From contig AP031354.1 in the NCBI GenBank assembly GCA_037833965.1, positions 4,008,001-4,072,000 on the forward strand: DNA of 64,000 nt, in the 5' to 3' direction. Position 1 is the first letter of the stretch. Each line of letters opens with the position of its first letter. This document shows, piece after piece, positions 31,598 to 38,438 of the stretch. The notes below the pieces were generated by a model, which did no database searches, was not told where the DNA came from, and saw nothing but the letters and a program-made list of their open reading frames with translations. The position numbers and the translations under genes were made by a program. Source of the stretch: Marchantia polymorpha subsp. ruderalis (Eukaryota; Streptophyta; Marchantiopsida; Marchantiales; Marchantiaceae).

Positions 31598-34483
31598 ATG
31601 ACGAGACCGAGCAGATTGCGGATGGTGCCACTTCGCCTGCCGCAGAACGGGCTGCGCGCTTTCGAAGAGCGCTTAATAGCAAGAAAGCTCGATTTCTTGC
31701 TATGGGGATGGAATTACATCTGCGCGAATATGGTGCGCGAGTGGCTAGAGCCACAGGGACCACCCTCGCGCGGATTGCGTCCGCATGTTGACCGGTGGAC
31801 AGTCCAAGATTGGGCGCAGGCGTTGGGAAGATGTGCTGGCATGCCAGGGCATCTCCTTTTCGACAGCGAGAGCATCAAGGTGACCAAGCAAGAAGAAGCG
31901 CAATTTGTGGAGCTGTTCAAGACCGGGAGGTCTACCAAGAATGGGTACAGGACCCGTGATTACAAAGATCGATTTCGCCGGACTTTGTCCGCGGCGCTGA
32001 TGCAATTACTGCAGCCGCACCGCGCCTGCTACATCACATTGTGGCAGGTCTCTTTTGTGGAGTGCGTCATCGAGGGAACTCCAATTCACTGGGCGAGCAT
32101 CCTGCACAGAGTGATGCGACAGCACGCGTTTGAGGAGAAAGGGGGAACGCTTAACCATCTTTCTCCTTTCCTCATCAATTTTTATCGACAGCGGAATTGT
32201 TTGACAGCGGCGGAGCTTGAACATTTTCCGCCATTGTCCATCGACCATCCCGGGAAGTATGTGCGGGAGAACGAGGTCGACACTGATGCGGAGGAGTCAC
32301 CGACTTCTACCCCATCAAGACGGAGAGACGAAGGGAGACACACCCCTGCAGCGCGAGTGCCGCGGAAGCGGCGATGGAGGGAAGAGGCCGAAGAGGAGCA
32401 GCATCAAGAACTCTCTGTTCCCATTCGACCGCGGCCGCTGTGCGAGCCATACAGCCGGCCGAAGCAGAAGGCACGCAGACTGGTGTTGCCAGCTGACAGT
32501 GCAGACACGGCGACGATTGCGACGGAGATAGGAAGTGCGTCGCCAGAGAGACGAGAGGAAGCGCGGACGACCGCAGGAGCGACGGGCCACGCTGCAACCT
32601 CGTCGGGAGAGAGGCCGCCTACGGGCCAAGGGCCTCCGGAGTTACCACGTGCGATGCGGACAGATGTTCCGTTTGCGCACAGGCGAACCTCCGCGGACGG
32701 ACGAGCCTCCGCGGATCGGCGAACACAAGTGGACGTGGATCTACGCTTACGCGTGGGAAGGAGCAGTCCGCCTGTGCACAGGCGCTCGCCTGTGCACAGG
32801 TCGCCTGTGCACAGAACACCTCCACACGTGCCGCCTGTGCACAGGCAAGAATCACCCCCGTTCCAACGTAGGAAGGGGAAGGAGCCGGCGGAAGAACCGC
32901 CTACGAGACACCGGCCCTCGGGGCCAGACCCTCCGGCGCACCACGCGCCGCAATTCGCGCCTTCGGCGCCAGGGCCTTCGAGCCGAGGGGATACGAGCAG
33001 AGAGCGTGCGGAGGCCGCACCATCGGCGGGAAGTACGCCGATAGATGCGCCTTCGGCGGTAGGGCCTATAGGCCAAGGAGCATCGGGCGTGCGGCCCCCG
33101 GCCATGTCGCCTTCGGCGATAGATGTCCGCGGCGCTACGCCTGCGGCGGACAAGACGCCGGCACATGCGCCTGCGCACGGGCCGGGCACAGCCCCCACGG
33201 ACCGATCAAGGGAGCAGCAGACGGAGGAGCGGAGTGACTGTCCGCGGGACGACATCTCGATGCGCGATGCGCAATCCAACCCCGCGCAGCCACCCTCCGC
33301 TCGATCGCCTTCGGCGACGGACGACGGCGACAGAGAGAATGCGGTGGGCAATCAACCAGCGAGCGACGGGGATGCCGCTCGGATACATTCGCCTTCCGCC
33401 TTAGACATTTTGGCGACGAGCAGCGAGGCTGCAGCCGTGCCTTCGCAGGCAGCACACGTCGAGGACGTGCAGCCCCACTCGGGGCAGTCGCCGACGCAAT
33501 CAATGGCGACTGAAATTCTCCACTCGGATGATGAGGACGGAGGCTCCACGGAAGAAATGTCAGGAGCAGAAGACACCGAGGAGGAGGAGGAGGAAATTGT
33601 TGGAGCGCCGGCGGCGGCGCTCTCTGAGCAGGTGATTCCGTTGCTGCGGTACTTGGATCGCAAGGTCGATAAATACGCCGACCCACTCCAGCCGGGATCT
33701 TACATCGAGTTAGTGCGCAGGCGGACTCGCACTAAAGTCCACACCAGCAAGCTATTAGCTAGAGTGGACCAGGAGTTGAGGGACTTGAAGGAGAAGCATG
33801 AGTGCTTGTGGGGACAGTACAAGCTTAATCAGAAATTCTACAAGCACTCCGAGAAGATGAAGGATGAGAAACTGGGCGAGCTCACCAAGGAGCAGGTGAA
33901 GGTCAAGGAAGCACTCGATTTTGAGCAGGCCCAGAATCGGATTTTGTCAGAGGAGCTCGTGCGACAGACGCGGTTGTTGGAACAATGTCAGCTCGCACGG
34001 CAGGCGGATGAAGAATTAATCCGCAGTTTACAGTCAGAGTGTGGCGAATTGAGGGCGCAACGTGCTGAAGCCGAATCGCAATTAGTGACCATTGAAGAGG
34101 ATCGCAGGAAGGAGGCGGATCGCACGAAGGTGGAGACGGCGAAGCGAGTCGCCCACTGTCTCAAGGGCTACGCCCACTGGGAAGTGAAGGCGCAGGAGAA
34201 ACTCACACTGCGGGAGTTTGAATTGCGCGCAGCCGGGTTGTTGTCAGGCGACAGTAGGAGTCGGCGGAAGGTAGCGAAGAAGCTCGAGGCCTTTCTGTCG
34301 AAGGCACAGGATACCATGTCCGCCCTCGAGGGGGAGGTGTCCGCGGCGTTGCAGCGGTTGGGACTGCGTAGTCGAGCGGAAGAGTGGCAGGGTAGGGAGC
34401 TAGTGCGCGGCAGTCGGCCGCGCAGGAGACGTAGTACAGGTTCCGCGGAGTGTAGTGTAGCGTGGTTCCGTGCAGGCGTGTAG
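31598..34483 (+). CDS. U3ORF protein: LTR-encoded coiled-coil protein, copy 1
   Basis: 961 residues, role unknown. The start at 31598 is chosen because protein similarity to family B begins at this Met, both have AACGCAATG, and another copy (14891-20269) has a stop just upstream; the frame is open 84 codons further, to ATG 31346. Residues 1-241 form a conserved domain (LLWGWNYIC, YRTRDYKDRFRR, GGTLNHLSPFLINFY). A basic motif PRKRRW (~255-260) could be a nuclear localisation signal. A Pro/Arg-rich linker has PVHR repeats encoded by GCCTGTGCACAGGC palindromes (~388-418). An acidic tract lies at ~650-668, then EQVIPLLRYLDRK (~677-689) and a long coiled coil, ending in RRRRSTGSAECS. I see no membrane segment or enzyme motif. 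The N-terminal fold may be related to ORFs of Tat/Athila elements, but that is a guess. The ORF lies wholly in U3, ending 36 bp before the TATA box. Confidence 0.85.
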   Translation: MTRPSRLRMVPLRLPQNGLRAFEERLIARKLDFLLWGWNYICANMVREWLEPQGPPSRGLRPHVDRWTVQDWAQALGRCAGMPGHLLFDSESIKVTKQEEAQFVELFKTGRSTKNGYRTRDYKDRFRRTLSAALMQLLQPHRACYITLWQVSFVECVIEGTPIHWASILHRVMRQHAFEEKGGTLNHLSPFLINFYRQRNCLTAAELEHFPPLSIDHPGKYVRENEVDTDAEESPTSTPSRRRDEGRHTPAARVPRKRRWREEAEEEQHQELSVPIRPRPLCEPYSRPKQKARRLVLPADSADTATIATEIGSASPERREEARTTAGATGHAATSSGERPPTGQGPPELPRAMRTDVPFAHRRTSADGRASADRRTQVDVDLRLRVGRSSPPVHRRSPVHRSPVHRTPPHVPPVHRQESPPFQRRKGKEPAEEPPTRHRPSGPDPPAHHAPQFAPSAPGPSSRGDTSRERAEAAPSAGSTPIDAPSAVGPIGQGASGVRPPAMSPSAIDVRGATPAADKTPAHAPAHGPGTAPTDRSREQQTEERSDCPRDDISMRDAQSNPAQPPSARSPSATDDGDRENAVGNQPASDGDAARIHSPSALDILATSSEAAAVPSQAAHVEDVQPHSGQSPTQSMATEILHSDDEDGGSTEEMSGAEDTEEEEEEIVGAPAAALSEQVIPLLRYLDRKVDKYADPLQPGSYIELVRRRTRTKVHTSKLLARVDQELRDLKEKHECLWGQYKLNQKFYKHSEKMKDEKLGELTKEQVKVKEALDFEQAQNRILSEELVRQTRLLEQCQLARQADEELIRSLQSECGELRAQRAEAESQLVTIEEDRRKEADRTKVETAKRVAHCLKGYAHWEVKAQEKLTLREFELRAAGLLSGDSRSRRKVAKKLEAFLSKAQDTMSALEGEVSAALQRLGLRSRAEEWQGRELVRGSRPRRRRSTGSAECSVAWFRAGV
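32770..32846 (+). repeat. Palindrome cluster GCCTGTGCACAGGC inside U3ORF
   Basis: Exact 14-bp palindromes at 32770-32783 and 32833-32846, with near copies at ~32788 and ~32802. In this frame each unit encodes PVHR. The same palindrome occurs in non-coding U3 (30608, 30669). Confidence 0.85.
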
Positions 34484-34519
34484 CGTAGTGCAGTGTAGTG
34501 TTAGGTAGGACTTAGAAGG

Positions 34520-34528
34520 TATAAAATA
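34520..34528 (+). promoter_or_regulatory. LTR1 TATA box (element promoter)
   Basis: TATAAAATA, 36 bp after the U3ORF stop. The expected RNA start is about 34550, placing the U3ORF entirely in U3 and leaving ~940 bp of R/U5. Confidence 0.8.
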
Positions 34529-34531
34529 GTT

Positions 34532-34548
34532 CCAGGCGTTTTGCCTGG
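34532..34548 (+). other. Inverted repeat next to the LTR start site
   Basis: CCAGGC-GTTTT-GCCTGG. Family B has CAAGGC-GTTTT-GCCTTG at the same place, a paired change that keeps the stem. Confidence 0.65.
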
Positions 34549-35514
34549 GGTTCTTTCCCATCAGAAGTGCAGATCAGGAACCCATTTCCTTTGCGTGTTT
34601 GTGTCCTTGAGTTCTGTCACCACGCACGAGGAGTTACAACTTAGCGTTCCGCATTTTGTAGCTGAAGGCCTTCGGCCGAATGTTCAGAGCTAGTACATTG
34701 GTTAGAGACTTGAGTAGTTCGGATCTGCACCTGCGGGTGACTGCCGATGCTCAGAGCCAGTGACTAGTTAGATACTTGAACAGTTTCGCCCCTACACCTT
34801 CGAGTGTTTCTTTCTGATTGTACTCCTTGGGATTTTTCCCCTGAATGCCAAAGTGAAGTTTTGCTACTTCGTGTAAGCCTTGGTTGTAAATTCAGGTTAC
34901 GCTGCAGCAGGTGCCTGGAGGGTAACCCCTGTAGTATTTCTGGGAATGACAAGTGCCTGAGAATTCAAACTCTTCAATAGACTGTTGTTGTGTTACTGGA
35001 ACGTTTCACAGTGAGTCCTTCAGTGTGGACCTGTGTTCTCTGCGCGTTTTGTGAGTTGAGAGTGTTGTTCACCGCGTATGAGTGACTTCGATCCGAAGTA
35101 GGCAGTCCAAACCGGGTTTCCTACACTAGCAGCAAGCTAGTGGAAGTGTTGTAAAAGCCGGAGTTGGAAGTCACTGCCCGCAGCTTTGCCGAGTGTACTC
35201 TTGAGAGACTTTCCCCCTGAAATCTTGAAGTAGAGGTCCTAACGGATCTCTGGGTTGTGTTTCTGTAGTTTCAGGTGTGTGTGTGTGTGTGTGTTACGCT
35301 GCACTGTGCGACCTCCGAGTGCGCTCCGAGTGGACACTTGCAGTATTTCTGGGAGTGACAGTTGCCTGAGAATTCAAACTCCTCAATAGTCTGTTAAAAC
35401 GTGACACTTTATACCCTGTGTGTTCCTCTGTCCCTGTGGGTTCGACCTTTCTACCACTATATTGCAGTTTTAGCCTTTAGTGGGTTATTACATAAGAAGC
35501 CGACAACTTCTTTT

Positions 35515-35532
35515 TGGCGCCGCTGCCGGGGA
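35515..35532 (+). other. Primer-binding site (tRNA-Asp type), unit 1
   Basis: TGGCGCCGCTGCCGGGGA, complementary to a tRNA ending UCCCCGGCAGCGGCGCCA. This resembles the plant tRNA-Asp 3' end with one difference (from memory). A 22-bp spacer separates it from the LTR end at 35492; in most LTR elements the PBS is within a few bases. The spacer holds AAGAAG...CTTCTT. Confidence 0.85.
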
Positions 35533-35579
35533 CAGTTGCGTCAACACCGGGGTTTTTTACGAGCAGCCATGCTCGGTGA

Positions 35580-38432
35580 ATGTCGACTGGGGCTGGCGGG
35601 AGCAACCTAAGTGCTAGAGCTGTCCGCAAGTTCCGACGAGATTCAGAGAAGGCCGTGGAAGAGACACGGCGTCAAACCAAGAAAACACCAAAAAGAGTAC
35701 CTAAGCCTAGTTCGGCCGACATCCTTGGGGAACCTACCCCCGGCGACTCGGAACCAAACTTGGTGCTTACAGTTCTACTAGATATTCCTTGCACGGACCC
35801 GCCTAGTGAAGTAGAACCGACCGCCCGAGGACCGTCGACAGACACACTGATGGCGGACGGACAAGCCAATGTGCGGCTACCTCAGCCGATTACTAAACAT
35901 TCCTACCCGAAGTACAAAGGGAGTGGGGATGACGACGATGCAGATTCATACATCAAGTTATTCGAGTCGGTGTCTATTGCCAATCGCGAGATCGCAGACG
36001 ACGACCGACTAAGGATCTTTCCAAGCCTTCTGCGGAAGAAAGCGAGGAGTTGGTATAATCACGAGAGCATCGATCCGACTGGGTTGACAACATGGGCCCA
36101 GCTGAAGGAGAAGTTCCTTCGTCGCTTTCGCGAGCTCGGCTACGACAGCCGGGTTTTGACGAAGTTACGTAATTTGCAGCGAGAGAAGAAGGAGAGTCTG
36201 CGTGACTACACTGAGAGATTTATGGACCTCCTCGACAGAATACCGAAAACAGGACCAGGGTCCCCTTTCTCGGTACAACAAGCTGTGGATTGGTACGTGA
36301 CCGGTTTAACTCGGGAGATGGAGACTTTTTGCCGACGCAGCAAGTGCGACACTATTGAGGATGTGATTGCATCGGCAGAAGCCTTCGAAACTTCCACTCT
36401 CAACCGAAGAGGGAGAGAGAGACGGGAGTCGAAGGAGCGCAAACAGAAAGGAGGGCGAAGACGGCGTAGAGGTACAACTCCGTCATCGGAGGAATCGTCT
36501 TCGGACGAGAACCGTTCTTCATCCGAAGAAGAGGAAACCTCATCGTCGGAGGAGGAGAAGAAGAGGAAGAAGCATGGGTCAGCGAAGAAAAAGGGCATCC
36601 GACGAGTGACTACGGACAGAGCGCCGGGAGATATAGCTTCGAAGATGGAGACCCTTGTGAAGGACTTCGCCGATCTCAAGGTTCAAGTGGTAGGCGGGCA
36701 TGATCGCCGAAAATCACCCGGGAGAGTGCGAGCGAACTTATGGTGTACTACGTGCGGGGCGGTGGGACATGCAAACACCGAGTGCCTTACCACCCGGCCG
36801 TCATATCCAGTCAACGCAGTAGAGTGGGCGCAACCGTACTATGGAGAGCACCCTCCGTACTATGGAGAGCACCCTCAGTACTATGGAGAGGCTAGCGAAG
36901 AGACAGCCTACGCCGTCCAGTCGGTGCCTACCCCTCCTGCGGTTTCAGCAATGCAAGTTCCACGATATATTCCGGTGGATCGGGCCACTACGGTACCGGT
37001 GAGGCGGAGAGCACCTCCAGGGACGTTTGACCCACCGCCACCGCGAGCTTGTTATAATTGCGGGGAAGTTGGGCACTTCTCACCGCAGTGTCCCCATCCA
37101 AAAAGGCGAAACGATTATGCTCCGACATGTAGCAATTGCAAGAAGGTCGGGCACACTGCGCCAGAGTGTGATCAGCCACCAGTCCCTCGGCCAGTGGTAC
37201 GATTTGTGAACACTCCTGCCAAGGAGGACGTGCAAGTTAACCAGGTCGAAGTAGGTTCAGACGGGGATGGCGAAGACGAAGAATGGCCGGCTGAAGAGGT
37301 TATGTGCGCACGGGTCGAAACTCGTAGCTCCAAGAAATCCAAGGAGCAAGAGCGTGACACTCGCAAGCACGAACGGAGAACCGCCGACCGGACGGGAAAA
37401 GGAAAGGAGAAGACATCCAGCAAGTCCGACTCGCGACCTGCTCGGAAGTCTTTGACTACGCGGGAGGCACCAGCAGTGCGCCCCCAGGCAGCAGTCGAGG
37501 ACGAGCCAGTGCGCCTACTGAAACGGGACTATGCTCCGGATATCCGCAACGAGGTAGCCAACCTGTTGCAGGAAGCGATCCGCACTCAAAAGGATCCACC
37601 GCGGCCAGACCTGACATCCTCCCTTGGGGCGAAGTTGGCAGCCACCGTGGAACCTCGCAGAGCGTCGCCGACCCCGGCGCCCCAACGCGCCCACTATGAC
37701 TTGGTTGAAGATCTCGGGAGTCGAAAAGTGAACATTACGTTCAAGCAGCTCTTGGAGGACAATAAGACGTATCGGAGAATGTTGATGCTTTCGCTACGGC
37801 ATCCGCGGAAGCCGCGCGCATCCACATCCTCTCAAGTATATCAAGTGGAGAGCGAAGACCAAGGGCCACCCGAGATCGATGTGGAGATAGCCGGATGTTG
37901 TGTACGCAGAGTGCCAATCGACTCTGGATCAGGAGTCAACATAATGACGGAGGATACAGCGAGAGCCTTGGGGTTCAGTCAATACGAACCCTCGAAGCGT
38001 GTGTTGAGATTAGCGGATCAGACGCGGAGAATGCCTGCAGGTATGCTGCGCAATGTCAAGACAACCATCGGGGGTGCGGACTTTCGGTTGACGTATATCA
38101 TCCTTCAACCGATGATGAAGCAGGGCTATGACGTTCTGCTCGGGCGACCATGGCTATATGGTGCACAAGTCAGATGTGACTGGCGAAGACATCGCCTTAA
38201 GTTTCCTCATCCTTCGGAACCGACCAAAACCATTACAGTGCCCTGGAATAGGGTCAGGCACGAAGGAGAGACCCCATCGACAAGTGCAGGTTACACATCG
38301 GGCGAGGACAGTGAGTCGACCGCGCGATCGGATTCCAGTGGTACCGAATCCGATTACTTCGTGGGATTCGTTGCCTGCTGTTCGGTGGAAGAAGAAGAAG
38401 AGACGGAAGCTATTCAGCCGGAAGACGAATAG
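35580..38432 (+). CDS. gag-pro: Gag-protease polyprotein, unit 1
   Basis: 950 residues, forming the particle and nucleocapsid and the protease. The retrotransposon Gag (capsid) domain is at roughly 115-285 (KKARSWYNHES, LKEKFLRRF). It is followed by a Lys/Ser/Glu-rich linker and three CCHC zinc knuckles (C389-C402, C491-C504, C517-C530) that would bind RNA. The YYGEHP repeats lie between knuckles 1 and 2. The retropepsin-type protease has catalytic D781-S-G (DSGSGVNIMT) and DVLLGRPWLY. The start ATG at 35580 follows the PBS by 47 bp. An overlapping out-of-frame ATG at 35569 opens a 14-codon ORF, and several more ATGs lie in R/U5. The gene ends with TAG in a leaky context, followed in frame by pol. 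Confidence 0.93.
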   Translation: MSTGAGGSNLSARAVRKFRRDSEKAVEETRRQTKKTPKRVPKPSSADILGEPTPGDSEPNLVLTVLLDIPCTDPPSEVEPTARGPSTDTLMADGQANVRLPQPITKHSYPKYKGSGDDDDADSYIKLFESVSIANREIADDDRLRIFPSLLRKKARSWYNHESIDPTGLTTWAQLKEKFLRRFRELGYDSRVLTKLRNLQREKKESLRDYTERFMDLLDRIPKTGPGSPFSVQQAVDWYVTGLTREMETFCRRSKCDTIEDVIASAEAFETSTLNRRGRERRESKERKQKGGRRRRRGTTPSSEESSSDENRSSSEEEETSSSEEEKKRKKHGSAKKKGIRRVTTDRAPGDIASKMETLVKDFADLKVQVVGGHDRRKSPGRVRANLWCTTCGAVGHANTECLTTRPSYPVNAVEWAQPYYGEHPPYYGEHPQYYGEASEETAYAVQSVPTPPAVSAMQVPRYIPVDRATTVPVRRRAPPGTFDPPPPRACYNCGEVGHFSPQCPHPKRRNDYAPTCSNCKKVGHTAPECDQPPVPRPVVRFVNTPAKEDVQVNQVEVGSDGDGEDEEWPAEEVMCARVETRSSKKSKEQERDTRKHERRTADRTGKGKEKTSSKSDSRPARKSLTTREAPAVRPQAAVEDEPVRLLKRDYAPDIRNEVANLLQEAIRTQKDPPRPDLTSSLGAKLAATVEPRRASPTPAPQRAHYDLVEDLGSRKVNITFKQLLEDNKTYRRMLMLSLRHPRKPRASTSSQVYQVESEDQGPPEIDVEIAGCCVRRVPIDSGSGVNIMTEDTARALGFSQYEPSKRVLRLADQTRRMPAGMLRNVKTTIGGADFRLTYIILQPMMKQGYDVLLGRPWLYGAQVRCDWRRHRLKFPHPSEPTKTITVPWNRVRHEGETPSTSAGYTSGEDSESTARSDSSGTESDYFVGFVACCSVEEEEETEAIQPEDE

Positions 38433-38438
38433 CAATTA
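38430..38438 (+). promoter_or_regulatory. Leaky stop UAG-CAA-UUA between gag-pro and pol
   Basis: The gag-pro stop TAG is followed by CAATTA. UAG-CAR-YYA is the established plant readthrough context first described in tobacco mosaic virus. The downstream frame is the same as gag-pro and stays open for 946 codons, with no ATG until about 38628. Pol is therefore probably made as a Gag-Pro-Pol readthrough product. Confidence 0.8.

Larger units (their letters stand above)
30102..35492 (+). repeat. Family A LTR1 (5391 bp, complete)
   Basis: TGTGGTACCCCAC to TTATTACA. U3 runs to about 34550. Its first ~1.5 kb (30102-31597) has no supported gene; it contains the conserved island at 30411-30480 and GC-rich palindromes such as GCCTGTGCACAGGC at 30608-30621 and 30669-30682. 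The U3ORF (31598-34483) and TATA box (34520) follow. R/U5 (~34550-35492) has no gene, several ATGs, a duplicated ~90-100-bp block (34896-34987 and 35292-35397) and a (GT)10 run at 35275-35294. Confidence 0.93.

Noticed and set aside
32404-33351. Long open frames antisense to the U3ORF linker (315 codons, repeated in each LTR)
   Set aside because: They mirror the GC-rich, Pro/Arg-rich linker of U3ORF, contain repeat-encoded low-complexity sequence, and have no counterpart in family B. They are best explained as codon-phase shadows.
31598-34483. U3ORF as an envelope-like protein
   Set aside because: No signal peptide, transmembrane segment or Cys-rich ectodomain is visible. The C-terminal half is a soluble, charged coiled coil.
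35401-35610. 69-codon hydrophobic frame across the U5 end and PBS (FYHYIAVLAFSGLL)
   Set aside because: It begins with GTG, not ATG. It is not kept in family B, and it runs through functional nucleic-acid sites (LTR end, PBS).
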